From Selaginella moellendorffii (lineage: Eukaryota; Streptophyta; Lycopodiopsida; Selaginellales; Selaginellaceae), in NCBI RefSeq assembly GCF_000143415.4, contig NW_003314306.1, positions 1,309,146 to 1,373,145 on the forward strand: DNA of 64,000 bases, given 5' to 3'. Under the pieces are notes generated by a model. It ran no database searches, was not told the origin of the DNA, and saw only the letters and a program-made list of their open reading frames with translations. The translations under genes and the position numbers were made by a program. Positions 19,621 to 32,369 of the stretch are shown here, in pieces; positions within the stretch are counted from its first letter, which is position 1, and each line of letters starts with the position of its first letter.

Positions 19621-22600
19621 ATATCCATATGTCCGTGAACAATATGATTACAAAGTTACTTAGTTAAATAATGAATAACCTGATGGTGAAGTTAATTTAT
19701 TTGCAAATAGTAGCATTGAATTAGTTTTGACTTGGTTGTCAATAGTAATCCATTACATATTAAACTAGTGTTAGTACCTTGGTCCTTTAAGAATTTGCCC
19801 ATTAACATTCATTTACTATAGATTGTTCTTGAAATAGATTATTGGATAGAAGGTGTGTAATTGGGGCATTAATATTGCTAACACTTATATTAGTGAAAGT
19901 GGCAATATTATGTCGAGTAGTAAGGAGTTTCTTTAAAACTTAATTTTCATATCATTTTTTGTGTTAGTATTTTGGCTTCACATTAAATTTTGAAAGTGAT
20001 TGAAGAAGAGTGTTTATGCAATATGAATATCTAAAAATATAGTTTTCATGATCAGGTTTTTACAAATGTTGATATTGGATATATAGGCATGATATTCAAT
20101 ATTTATACATACAATTGGGTAATGAGAATTTATATTGAGGTGCATCTATGTGAAGTTGTAGATAGAAGGAAGTTGGTTAAATCTTGAAAATTTACATTCT
20201 TGAATTGAAAATCATGCTTTCTCTAGAATGGGAAATTTCTCCTAAATTTTTCTTAGACATCTCTAATGGCTAATTTATTAATCGTTTTGTTTAAAAACTA
20301 TTTTGGTGTTGTGAGTCATTGCAAACTAGTGAAGGGGTTAACATTGACTTTGGTTAGCTTGAATTTTAGTAAATAATTTATATAATGCAACTATAAAAAG
20401 ATGTTAACTTTTGGGGTTAAGACAATTAAGTTGGATAGATTTTATAGTGTTATGCTTTATGGTAGATTACACTTTATATTGGATTAAACTTTATGAGAAT
20501 AATGAACTTTCATTGATATTGACTTCATTATGATGTCCTTGCACCTTGGTTGAGGGTGGTAATGTCCAACTTAGTTATTTGCGTTTAAAATGTTAATACC
20601 CATACATGTATCAATATAAATCCATCTCATGGTCTTTACTTTAGTTTTGGCTGAGCATTGATTATGTTTAGTTAGCATCTTTAGCTATGCTCAGAGTTAT
20701 TAGCTAGATGTGTTAATAAGTTTATTGTTATTTTATTAGATTCGAGTAGTCATTTTGTTTATTATGCCTAAAGTGTTATCTTTTTATTAGACAAGTATAT
20801 GACACAATGATATGAGTTTGGTGTTAGGGTCTTATGAAGGTTCTTGGAAACAAAGGGAAAACCTCATGTCCATCAACCATCCACAACTTGGAGGCCAAAT
20901 AGCCTTGCATTCATTAAAAAGTTCCCACAAGTGGTCCTTATTGTCATCATAGATGCTCTCCATTAAATCCTAGAACTTACCTATCAGAAGTGCCAATGTG
21001 TGTCCAAGCCCTTATAAAAATAGACTTATAGAAGACATTTGACCCTTATAGCCTTTGAAAACCTGTGAAGCTTTCTAAAATGTCTATTTTATTAGCAGCT
21101 ATGTTTAGGCATGTTCATCATGGGAAATTCTCTCACTATCTGCAATCGTTTTGCTCATTTGCTCTTGTCCATTTCTAAAGGACTCTTGCCTTCTCATTTC
21201 TTATCTACTGCTATTTCAAGAGTCCTTAGAAGTGGTATTGGAGCCTTCTATTAGAAGGGGGGGATAGAGACAGTGAACTCACTTGGGGAGTGGGGATGGG
21301 TTGCAAGTGCAAAGAAACAAAGGGAAACAGAGGGATATATGGTTGAATTTAATTTTAGGTCCGTTAGTACTAAGTTGGGTAAACTCATGAGAAATTTAAA
21401 TTCAAAAGCTTACATTTGGCATAAAAAAAGTCTCAGATCCAACTTTTTTTGTTGGTTAGAGGAATTACACCACATGTTGAGATTAATATTAACAAATTTA
21501 ATTTGTCTCCATCTAAGTTTGACACAAGGGGGTGTCAAGTAGGGAGAGTTGTAACTCTCAACTTTTGTTCATGAGGGTATAAATTTATAGAGAAACGTGA
21601 TGAATTGTAAATAACCAAAAGGAACAATTTAAAAAATGATTTATAGGGGTTAAATATAAAGGGACATGAATCATAAAGAAAAATGCACCCCCTTTTCCAA
21701 TTGGTTACTTGGGATATTTAGGATTTAAGTAGTATTGGAATGAGTTATTAAAGGTATAATGTTTCATTAAAGGTTTGAACTCAATGAATTCAAAGAGGGT
21801 TTAAGGATAGAAGAATGGGTAATAAGGTCAAGAAACTTTGTTTGGACCATAAAGAAAAGGGTAATTATTTTTATTACTACAAAGTTAAACATTAATGCAA
21901 GGATTTTCTTTTTGTGAAGAGTTTAGAGAATGCTAAAATGAATATGGTGGAATCCATTGTATATAAGCATCCACATCATGTGGTAAAAATTCAAAAACCA
22001 AAGTCTCAAGTTCATAGCAACTCTATAGAACTTAATGATTCTATGTGCAATCAACTTGTGAAGGCCAAGGAGAACATTCAAGGTAGTGATGTTAGGATCA
22101 TTTTTAATCCAGATATTACATACAACTTTTGAGTTTTAATGTGGTAAAAAAAACTTGGTTTATCTATGAAAAAGAGCTTGGTAATCTATAAGGTGATTAT
22201 AGTTGATAGATATAACACTTATATTTATAGTGAATTAGCTTTGAGTGTTCTTTGACATTTAAAGGATCTTAACCATCTACATAACCAACCACTTAAGATA
22301 TTAAGTTAACTCTTATTAGGATGTATTGCTCTTTGTTTAGTGTCAAGTTTGGGTTTAAGCCCAAGCTCCTAAATGTATTGTAGAGATAGTGGTTGGAAGT
22401 ATAGCCAACCACTTAAGATATTAAGTTAACTCCTATTAAGATGTATTGCTCTTTGTTTAGTGTCAAGTTTGGGTTTAAGCCCAAGTTCCTAAATGTATTG
22501 TAGAGATAGTGGTTGGAAGTATAGCCAACCACTTAAGATATTAAGTTAACTCCTATTAAGCTATATAGCTCTTTGTTTAGTGTCAAGTTTGGGTTTAAGC

Positions 22601-22800
22601 CTAAGCTCTATATTATTCTAAGGTATTGGTATGCTGAATTTTGCTAAACTCCATGTAATATTGTTTTACATATAAATTGTATATAGGATTTTAAGTATAT
22701 ACTAAACCTTTATTTTATAGTGCAACAGACTCAAAGTTATAAGCAGGTCATTACTTTTGTTTTTTGAAAAACTTCTTGGCAGGCTAGGAGAAGGAGAACG
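19621..22800. repeat. AT-rich LTR-type repeat tract
   Basis: Large parts recur elsewhere in the window: 19800-20840 matches 38450-39660 in direct orientation; 21650-22200 matches 30550-31150; the 19.9-20.6 kb part matches 62.6-63.4 kb inverted. 21130-21225 is the inverted partner of 18311-18406. No intact open frame was found. Probably nested, old LTR retrotransposon sequence. Confidence 0.6.
22285..22620 (+). repeat. 120-bp tandem repeat, about three units
   Basis: The unit starting CCAACCACTTAAGATATTAA recurs at 22285, 22405 and 22525, a strict 120-bp period with few changes. One diverged single copy lies at about 31280-31375. It arose by local tandem duplication inside an LTR-like repeat. 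Confidence 0.9.
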
Positions 22801-22879
22801 CTCAAAAGGATGAGAGGTATTCATATGCAATATGTGGTGGTAGTCACCTTGCTCTCGCCACACTACGCTTGGTCACCAA

Positions 22880-24091
22880 CAGTTTTCCATAGCCAGCTAT
22901 GGAAGGCCAAGAACAAGCTCTGGCTACCGAATTCTGGATGCTCCAAATGGCTATCAGCTCAATGTGCTACTTGGGCTGCCTCGCCTCCACCGGGTCCTTC
23001 AAACGACGACGAAGATACTATTGCTCGACACGTGGAGATGTTAGCTTTACTGGGTGGAGAGGTGGAAAAATCAGTGACAGAATCTCAAGCTCAGGAGCTT
23101 CTGTCGTCCATTCGCCTTCTAGTTCCACCAACGCTGAGAAGCTCGTCATACCGGTCCAGGGGAGTTTCTCGAGTAGAAAAGCCAGAGCGAATGTGGAGGT
23201 TGATAAGGGAACCTCCGGCTTCTGTTGCGAACTTAAGCCAGGAAATCCGTGGAATGGGCTGGGGAGCCTGACGCTATACTAGCGGAGCTGGATTCGGCAC
23301 TTCACAAGGTAGAAGTTGGTATTTTCCCTTCGAAACTTCAGCTGAAATTTTCGCCAGGTCCCCGATGTTGAGAATTCGAACGCTAGCAAGTGCGTGCTTA
23401 CCAAGCACGATTGTGCCAAGCGTTTTGTTGATCAGGTTCGTTGAAGATACAGCGCGCTCTTAACTATGTGTTGCTTGCAGGAAATCAACTCGTACATGGC
23501 ATTCTTATTTGAAGCAATTGTGGCTCTAGCTCCCTTGGCAGGTTTTAACGTTTCTGTAAACTGCTACGATCTTTTCCACGGCCACATGTTTACTGCTTAC
23601 GGCACTGGAAGGCTCGGTATTCTGTAAGCTTGCCTGCTCAAACGCTAGTCACCATGACTGAATGTTTGTAACTTTGCAGGTTTCATTGTCAAGAGTACCC
23701 CGAGCATGACAAGAACAACTTTGCCCTGAACCTCGGCTATTGCCAAACGGGTAAGCGAATGCCTCAATGCAGCGCCTTAGAGCATTTGACAGGATCATTC
23801 GTTCCTTACGACAGCAGCATGAACTTAAGAAACATTATCTGGCTCGCACCAATGCCGTCGTGTACCAGCCACAAATGCTCGGCTAAATGGCTCGCACCAG
23901 GTAACTCTTGGACTGCAAATATACTAACATCGATCAAAATTTGCTTGAACTCGTTGCAGGTGCGCTCTTCATCTTGGATGCCAAGCCTGGTGGCGTTGTG
24001 TTTAAGGAGCTCGTTTCGGAATGGGTTGATGTGAACTGTGATTGATGTTAATTATTTCAACGTGGATGGTTGTCAAATCTTCCTCACATAG
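22880..24091 (+). pseudogene. Degenerate copy of a conserved plant protein of unknown function
   Basis: Exons are recognisable at ...-23308, 23358-23435, 23481-23623, 23680-23750, 23793-23900 and 23960-24045, with GT-AG introns of 42-59 nt. They encode VENSNASKCVLTKHDCAKRF, INSYMAFLFEAIVALAPLAG, YGTGRLGILFHCQEYP, YDSSMNLRNIIWLAPMP and ALFILDAKPGGVVFKELVSE, resembling from memory a conserved land-plant family without assigned function. The 5' part changes frame more than once. Near the 3' end the frame terminates at TGA 24043-24045, while the expected ending (VIDVNYFNV ... QIFLT, stop at 24089-24091) continues in another frame, as if about a dozen codons were lost by a frame-shifting deletion. 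This suggests a pseudogene, though a 3' intron cannot be wholly excluded. Confidence 0.6.
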
Positions 24092-24523
24092 TTGTATTGC
24101 CATGAGCATTGATGCAGATTTGGAAGAGTATTTGTTTGCTTTCATGTTGATGATGCAGCATTGTGAAGGTACCATGAGTGAAAAACCACGGCAAAAGAAG
24201 ATTTTTCCCATGAAGTTAGTGGGTATTTGGTCTAGTGCAAGACCGGTCTGCTAAAACAGGAGCTTTTTGCGGTTCCAAGCGTCTTGTTGTTGGCTGTGAC
24301 CCTCCATACCAGGCAAACACCGAGTTCTAAGCAGGAATCTCTCTGCGTCTTCCAGCTCTCGCTATATATTAGTAGCGCATTTCTCACGGTGGAGCGCGAG
24401 TCAGCTCCCACCTCAAATGTACAACCACACTCGAACAAGCTGCTTACGGGCAGAGCCCTCGACCGTTGGACACGCACCCCGATCAACCTGGCCGCAGTGC
24501 CTTACGACTGCCGCCCACACCAA
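24092..24523. other. Intergenic; nothing clear
   Basis: The open frame that runs into the F-box gene extends upstream to about 24284 but contains no ATG before 24524. Confidence 0.45.
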
Positions 24524-24991
24524 ATGAATGCTAACGCGAGAAAGCGAAAAATTATTGCTCCGTTCTTTACGCAAGGGTTCAATCTTTCTCCAGTGTCGAC
24601 TCCTTTAGGCCCTCTTTTGACAATGCAGGCAGGTCTTGGTGATGAAGATGACATTCTGGAGACAGTTCTCAGTTTTGTGGACTTGGCCACACTTTGTGGG
24701 TGCTCTGTTGTTCAGAAGTCATGGAAGTCCATCATCAGCAATCCAACATTTCGCCTCCGCTGGTGTCAAAACAGTGGTGAGAAGGAAACCTTGTGGGTTT
24801 TGACTAGCTCTGTCTGCGAAACCCACCACTTTTTCGCCTTGAGTCCATCACCATTACCTGCAGATGCAACAACTTCAATAACCGATGGAGGCAATGAAAA
24901 CTCGGGGCTTGGTATGCAGCCTACCCCCAGCGGAAACACATCCTCAGAGCGATCCAAGCCTTGCATGGGCTCCATTGGTGAAATCCAGTGA
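24524..24991 (+). CDS. Short F-box protein
   Basis: 155 residues from the first ATG of an open frame. Residues about 41-84 (DEDDILETVLSFVDLATLCG, CSVVQKSWKSIISNPTFRLR, W) fit the F-box consensus (I-VLSFVDL-L---VCK-W). F-box proteins dock on SKP1 and present substrates to SCF ubiquitin ligases. The rest of the protein is Ser/Pro-rich and low in motifs, with no kelch, LRR or other recognition domain, so this may be the truncated front of a longer gene. Sequence after the stop shows no matching domain. The N terminus before the F-box is basic (NARKRKIIAPFF). Confidence 0.55.
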   Translation: MNANARKRKIIAPFFTQGFNLSPVSTPLGPLLTMQAGLGDEDDILETVLSFVDLATLCGCSVVQKSWKSIISNPTFRLRWCQNSGEKETLWVLTSSVCETHHFFALSPSPLPADATTSITDGGNENSGLGMQPTPSGNTSSERSKPCMGSIGEIQ

Positions 24992-26265
24992 CCTCAGAGT
25001 GGAGCCAACTACTACCTTTCCATTGGGGAGACATGCAAGCAAGTAGGAGTTTGTCCCTGTGCTCCCAAATACTTGATACAGGGAGGTTGAAACTTCACTC
25101 TATGGTGCTAAGCATTAAGGTGCCAAACAATATCACATGGGAGGAAGTTTTCACCTCATTGCTTCGCATGCATCAAAGCAATGTGACATTAATGAATCTG
25201 AATACTAACAGCTGCAATATGTAAATCCTCATCCAGCTGATCTGTGCAATTGGTGTGAAGATCCTATGGTGTCCCAACAATTGTAGTGGGATCCACTTCC
25301 TAAAAGGAGACATGGTAGGAAGGTAAACAAAGTTGCATGGGGAGAATTGCTTTTAAACTATACACCAATTGGAATGGAGGGAGCTTTTTTGTTGTCCGGG
25401 TTCTTGAAGGTGATCTATTATGTTAAATTAGTGATGGTACCTTAGTTCTTTGAAAGTTTGCTCATTGAAGTTTTGAAAAAGTTGTAACATTCATTCAATA
25501 TAACTTTTTAGTGCATCCATTAGCACTTAGAATAAATTGTTAGATAAATAAGAATCAATCTTTACTACAGTCCAGCAAGCAGCAAGAATTTAAATATGAC
25601 TTCTATGCTACTAGTATTGAAAGTTTTTCTTTGCTAATCCTCACAATGCTTGTCCTATTACAAGAAGAACAACAAACTAATAGGGGAAAAAATCCAAGGA
25701 TGAAGAAATGTCATGCAGAATCAGAAAACATTCTTCTGCCATTGCCACATGTTGACCTGATGTTTTTGTTATTGTACATACTTGCTACATTAGAAGCTTC
25801 AGAATCCTTAAATGGCGCTTGCAGTGATTCCCATTACTTGAGATCCAGATGCCAAGCAAAACACAAGAAGAAAATAATTTCCAGCCACTTAGAAGTATAT
25901 ACTTCACTGCTTTGGCAATTGCAGAAGTAGTACAATTCACAACTTATGCCAGTGCCGGAGGCTGCGAGCAATGCAAAATGCTGAAACAGCACAGCAACAA
26001 TAGTCTACTTCGAGCAGTACAGAGTCAAAAGATTTATTGTGACCTTTTACCAAAATGTAACTCCTCTTTTTTTCTTCTTACTCTTTTGGTTGGGCTTAAA
26101 CTTTACATGGCTTTTCATGTTTCATGTGGACTCAGAGGAAAGCTGATACTAGATGGGACGAAAATTTTAATGATGAAACGAGTAAATTGAAATTACTATA
26201 TTTTGACAGACCCCATAAGATTGGGTGGTGGGAAAAAGGTGTGTGAGGGTAAGTTCTAGGGTTTA
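24992..26265. other. Intergenic; AT-rich, no supportable gene
   Basis: Short open frames only, none with family motifs. The final part is the leader of the NTPase gene that starts at 26266. Confidence 0.45.
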
Positions 26266-29033
26266 ATGGAGAGCGTCTGCGATGACGGCGAGGAGCGCTT
26301 GCGGGATCTTTGCGGACCTGACTATGAGCGCCTTCAGCGGCAAGGCTATTCGGCCTCCAGGTTGTGGACGGCCGATTTTCGTGAGATTTTGCCCTTGTTT
26401 CCAGGAAATCTTGATCTCGCATGCCAAATATATGTGCAGTTCAACTGTAAGTTCTTTCGCTGTTTCTTTAGGCTACTGTTCTTTTTGCATTTACTGTGCA
26501 GTAGAGGCTCGCGGCACCAAGATCATGGACCTAGTGGCAAACAAAGAAACACGAGACCCCAAGCTGCTACAGTGGATAAAGGAGAGGTTGGAGTATGTTT
26601 CGTGCAGGTGGCTGCGTCACTGTGAAAACCTCCTCATGCAGAAGCCGATAGGTGAAAGTTCTGTGTTTTTGTCTGGTGCTCGAGTATTCTTTTGCTTGTG
26701 CCTGTGCAGAGAACACTAGGCCTGATCGTGATCGTTTGTGGCACGAGATTAATACGAAAGTGGCGATGAAATCGTTACCGAGGGAGTACGTTGGGGAGGC
26801 CCATAAGATATTGTACAAGGAGCTGTGTAAGTTGAGGAACGAATGCTCAAAGAGTAAGTCTTGAATTCTTCTGTTATTGTGGCTTATAGCACTGGCTATT
26901 GTGTAGACCAGCACTACAGCTGCTATACCTCCATAGTACAGGGTTCTGGCACGGGGAAAACACGCGGAGTGATGCAGATGTCGCGCCTAGGAGTGTATAT
27001 TTGCTATTGCAGCACGGCAGCAGCAAACAGTACCGCCTGTCCTCCTCGAACGGGGGAGCTTGCCAACCAGCTCAGCCGAACGAACAGTGAGTTGGAGATG
27101 GCGCTATACTTCAAAGCATGGCTTTTTGTCCTCCATGAGACGGTGAAGGGTGAGAAGATGAGCTCAGTGCAGTGGATGGATTCACAGATGGATTCGTCCA
27201 GTATTGCGGAGGCCGTGCACAAGAAATGGCTTGAATTGATCAACAGCAGAGCTGTAGAGGAAATTAGTGAGTCACCGGATGACAGGAACGAGAATCTACT
27301 CCAACGAGAGTTTGAAAACTTGAAGGATGTACTGCCGGAAGAGGGGGAGGTGCAGGTGCTTTTTGTTTTTGATGAAGGTCGTGGTCTCTTACCGAATGGG
27401 GAAAGCACCTTCGGTATGGCACAATCGCCGTTTTACCAGATGAGGCGAGTGGCGAGAGCTTTCTTCACACACAAGAAATACTTTGCAGTTGTCATTGATA
27501 CGATGGGGAGTATCAGTAATCTGCAGCACGAGGACCAGTCGAGGAAAGCTAATATCCTGGGACGGCACGAGGACCAGTCGAGGAAAGCTAATATCCTGGG
27601 TTTGCGGCTTTTAAGGCCTATTCATCAGGTGGTGAATATGGACCTTGTTCCTCGGACTACGGATTTGTCTCCAGCTCAGTTGTTCAGGTATGGAAGGCCC
27701 CTATGGAGTAGCCGCCTTGACAGCAATCCAAATGTGTGGAGCCTCCTCGATCTTGCGGAAGCCAAGCTGGTTGGGGTGCTGCACGGGGACTTTCAGGGGC
27801 AAGCTGTGGACGTTTGTGGTTCTACCGGAAGGGTACAGATGGCTGAGAGCCAGGCGTTGGCCTTGCTTTCAGCATCAGCGGGCCTGGAGATATGCCCGCG
27901 GAGTGCGCAAAGCCAGCTTCTTGTCGCTTCTCACATGAGTATCCTTACGTTCATCTCCCTCGATCGTACGAGAGTGCATATCAGTCAGCCCGTGGAGCCC
28001 GTTGTGAGTGAAGCGGCCGCTAGGATTCTCAACCGCAAGAGTGGCGAGCCTCTAGAAGTTGCTCTAGGGCTGTTCCTGAACGGCTGCTACAATGGCTATG
28101 TGGATGCTGGACATCGGGGGGAATTCATAGTGAAGCTCATCTTGCTGCAAGCTTGTTGGAGCTTGTACAAGGGTGACTACTACCTACGCCGCATTCCTCT
28201 CCGGGATTATATCGGACGATTGCTGGGCTGGGGGGAGGCACAGGTTGACGAGGCATGCAGCGGCCTGGATGAATCCGCTGCCGTCTTTTTTAACAGTTTT
28301 ATGCTGGTTAAGCAGGGGCAGTTGACACCCGAGATATTGGCAGCTGCGTTCATGAGAGGCTGTGCAATCATGTACAAAGCCAACAATAACGTCCGAGGTT
28401 ATGACATTGTTATTCCGGTCTGGACTTCCTTGGGGATGACTGCGCTGCTCGTTTCGGTTGAGAACAGTAAAAAGTGTGGGTGGCTCAACAAAGCTTCTAC
28501 GACTGCGTTGAGGCCGAGGCTCATGCAAGTCTCAGGAATCGAAATCAAAGTGGTGACGGTCCTCATCAATGTCCAAGAACCAAAACATAAAGAGCCAGTG
28601 CCAACAAAGTTATGGAAGAAGGATGAGATGCATAAGTCTTACTTGCAGGGTGACGAAGCTTATGGCAAGAAAACGGAGCCTGTTGCGCACATAACAGTTT
28701 ATGGTCTCGAACGCAACTTTCGTTTCCTTGGTGCTGAGACGAAGAGACTTCTAGCTGAAGTTTCAATTGCGGTGCCGGATACGGAGGTGGAGGCTGGAAA
28801 GCAATCAGAGGAAGCGAAATCATGGCTCCATTTGCTGCTTCCTGACACGTATAAGCTTCCAATTCCAAACGTCTCTGACATTAAGGAGCTTGGTAAGATA
28901 CATTCGTGATTCCCATGATATCATGATGCGACATTTCTTCAAGTTTACAGGTGATCCGCGACAGAAGCGCCCAATAGATGCCACAGAAAAGTTTGCGGAC
29001 GATTTCCAACAGAAACGCCCAAAGGTTGCCTGA
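26266..29033 (+). CDS. P-loop NTPase with degenerate REase-like C terminus (Crinkler-associated type)
   Basis: Five exons (26266-26446, 26502-26651, 26710-26853, 26937-28892, 28951-29033), introns 55-83 nt, phases all consistent, give 837 residues. Residues 1-60 are a small helical, SAM-like segment (ERLRDLCGPDYERLQRQGY ... EILPLFPGNLDLACQIY). A Walker A motif GSGTGKTR is at 161-168, Walker B VLFVFDEG at about D304-E305, followed by FYQMRRVARAF and FAVVIDTMGSISNL, the order seen in a fungal/oomycete NTPase family linked to Crinkler effectors and transposon-like systems. Near D648 (RGYDIVIPVW) and 663-667 (LVSVEN) the protein matches the restriction-nuclease-like segment of that family, but the usual Q-V-K is S-V-E. 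The tail has two basic clusters (RQKRPID, QQKRPKVA), likely nuclear signals. Activity is unknown. Assignment is from motif order, not a search. Confidence 0.75.
27527..27604 (+). repeat. 39-bp in-frame tandem duplication in the NTPase gene
   Basis: The 34 bp starting at 27527 and at 27566 are identical, with period 39 bp. The product repeats HEDQSRKANILG twice. The duplication lies after the sensor-like IDTMGSISNL segment and keeps the frame. Confidence 0.95.
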
Positions 29034-31905
29034 GAAAAGCAAGATCGTGGCCAGGTCGTTTAGATGATTCCTTTAAGGGTGCAGGATAGTATTTAAGCTT
29101 CCACTTTGAATTTGTGAAATTTTACTAGTGTTTCAGGCTTGCTTCTCTTGAGGGTTACGTTGTAATGGTTTTGGATTATTTTGAATATTAAAAACTTTTA
29201 TTTTATTTTAGAAAATCAATTTAGCTTTTTGGCTATGTAAATCACAGATGATGAGAAACAACACTCAACCAAGATCCCTAACACCACGATGTACACATAA
29301 ATTTGAAATAGAAAGAAAGCAAAATGCATCCTAGAGCTCACCTTGAGAAAAACAAAATGTCAATGAAGGAGAAAGGGATGGAGCTTGTAACTGTTATGAT
29401 GCAAGGCTTGCAAAGATGCAAAGCAATCATGGCCACAATAACCCTTGCAGAGGTGAAGGCTATGGCCATGGTTGTGAGGCCTTACTATGAATTGTGAGAT
29501 TTGTATCTAGGGTTTGACTAACTCCTGCAGTTAAAATATTTTAAAAAGCCTTTTAGATCCATATTTATTACTATTTATTTTCTTGAGTTCCTTTACAAAT
29601 GAAAAAAATTATAATATAAAATAGTTAATTACTCTATATCTTACATAAAAATTCTATAATTTTCAATGATTAGTTATTGTGTGTATTTTATTATTTCAGT
29701 CCATAGACTTTTATAGTGTATATGATCATAGAATTAGATTTAGAAATATACTACTATACATCCTTGGAACCTTATGGAATATATATGAATAAAATATCCA
29801 TTAAAGGCCCCCTCATTAAGAAACTGATTTTTTTCTAATTAGTTTAAGGGAGGGAGATAAAGTGTATTATATGTAGTATAAGAGGAAATAGTACAATTTC
29901 AATTCCCATTGATTAGTGGCTACTTAAAATATAATATATGTTTGAATAAGATATATATCATAGGACTGTAGTACAAATGGATAACTAATTGCCTCAAATG
30001 GTCTACACAATGGAAAGATTGGTATATTTAGTGTAGAAATATCTTGAGGTTTATTTCATGAACCAATTGCTAAAGATTAAGCATGAGACTTTATCTTTAA
30101 ATATGTATATCTACTTGTAAGTTCTATGATCTTTACTTTTGTATTATAAGCATATTGTAAGCAACAAAAAAGAACAATCAATAAGGGTTCATATATAAAA
30201 TGAAATGGTTTATGAATAAAAGTGTACCCCTTTTCTCAATTGGTTAAGAGTTTTAAAATATTTAATTTTTGAGTTTAAGTAGTATTAGGTTGGGTGACCT
30301 CACAGGAATTCTAAATTTAAGAGTTTATATTTAGTATTAGATTCGTCTAAGATCCAACTCTATTAGTTAGTTAAAGGAATCATATTATATATTAAGATTG
30401 ATATCTAGCAAGTCTAGTTTGCTTTCAATTGGGTTCGACCGAAATGATAGGGTGTCAAGAAAGTGGGGCTTTCGGGAAAGTTATAGCTTTTAGTCACGGG
30501 GGGATGAACTTATATGGAAGCATGATAAATTGTAAGCAACTAAAGAGGACAATTTAAAAAATAATTTATAAAGAAATAACCCATAAAGAAGAGCACACCC
30601 CTTTTTCTAATCAGTTAAGGGTTTTGAGATATTTGAGATTTAAGTAGCATTGAGTTGGGTAACCTGTAATGAATTGTTAAAAGTATAATGGTTCATCAAA
30701 GGTTTGAGTGCAATGGATATAAGCAGTTCAAAGAGGATTTAAGGTTGGAAGAATGGAGATAGTAATAAGGTCAAGAAGCTTTATTTGGACCAATAGGAAA
30801 AAGATAAAGTGAAGGGTAATCTACAAAGCTAAACATTAATGTAAGGATTCCTTTTTAATAAAGAGTTTAGAGAATGCTAAAATGAATATGGTGGAATCCA
30901 TTATATATACACATCCACATCCCATAGTAAAAGTTCAAGAATTGAAGTCTTGCATTCATAACAACTTTGTAGAACTCAATGATTCTATATACAATCAGCT
31001 TATGAAGGCCAAGGGCCATTCAAGCTAGTGATGTTAGGATTGTTTTCAATCTAGATATTACATACAAGTTTTTGATCTTAAATGTGGTAAGAAAACTTGG
31101 TTAATTTGTGAAAAAGAGCTTGGTAATTTATGAGGTAGTTATAGTTGATAGATGTAACACTCATGTTTACAATAAATGAGCTTTGAGTGTTCCTTAACGA
31201 TTTAAAGGATTCTTGGCCATCCTTTATTTTAGGTATGGGTGGTTCTAAATGTATAGTAAAGATAATGGTCAAAAGCATAGCCAACCACTTGAGATATTAG
31301 GTTATCTCTTATTGGGTTGTGTGGCTCTTTGTTAAGTGTCAAGTTTGGGTTTAAGCCCAAACTCTATATTGTTCTAGTTAATGGGGTACTAGTATGTTGA
31401 AATTTTGCTAAACTCAGTCTAATATTATTTTGTATGCAAAAGTTGAATACAGGGAGTTAGTGATTATAGAGGATTTTGAGTGTGTACTAGACCTTTGGTT
31501 TATAGTGCAATTTGCTCAAAGTTCAACTCTAAATTCATATGTACTACAAATTGATACTACAAATGGGAAGGCTTACAAACATATTCCCAAGTAATACTTT
31601 CTTTAACATCAGACTTTTGATAAGTTTCTCATCCTTTGCAAATATATACATATGTATTTTGTTATATGTTTTTTAGGATGGATTCAAATGTTAAATTTTG
31701 GATTTGTCACCCTGTAATGTCTAAATATAAGATATTTATAAATGAGAAATAATTTGATATTGGTATTATATTATATTTTAATATATTTATAATTAAAATT
31801 TTATTTATAAATTAAACCTAAAATAACATAAGACATTTCTCATAATTACACTCCAAAATATTTTATAGTAATAATGAGTAGGAAATTCTACTTAAATAAT
31901 TAGTA
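29034..31905. repeat. AT-rich repeat tract upstream of the young gypsy element
   Basis: Includes a gag-like remnant at about 29325-29480 (partner 17575-17700), an LTR-like stretch at 29700-30060 related to 53370-53810, and 30200-31500 related to 21650-22640. No intact gene. The young gypsy element inserted at its right edge; the sequence resumes at 37485. Confidence 0.55.
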
Positions 31906-31910
31906 GAAAT

Positions 31911-32271
31911 TGTCAGGAATCCCCCAATTCTTGCCACATTCCTGACTCTCACCGGATTCCTGACCTGCAAACCACATTCCTGACTCTCGAGACACTTCCC
32001 GATTCCTGAGTCTCGAGACACTTCCCGATTCCTGAGTCTCGAGCCACATTCCTGATGATGATGTGGCGCCTCCTCGACCTCAGCTGTATTTAGGCCGTCC
32101 TCGATCCAAGAGTGGTGGAGCTTCATCAACCTATAGTATATATAGGTTAGCCTTGTTCCCTTTCTCCACAATCTGAATCAACACCAGTCTAAGGCCTCTT
32201 CTTTGTCTTCACTAGCTTTTTCTCTTTGTCTTTAGCATTTTCCAGTCTTGATCTTGTTGGGGGTCTTGACA
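31911..32271 (+). repeat. 5' LTR of the young gypsy element
   Basis: 361 bp. Carries two copies of a 26-bp unit beginning GAGACACTTCCCGATTCCTG. A TATATATAGG sequence near 32141-32150 may be the promoter TATA box. Confidence 0.95.
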
Positions 32272-32369
32272 GTTTGATTCAGATTGTGTTTTTTGCTTTT
32301 CTTTTAGCTCGTTTTGATTATTTGATTGCCTTTGTCTTTTTCCCCCTTTTCTTTTCTTTCTTCTTGCCA

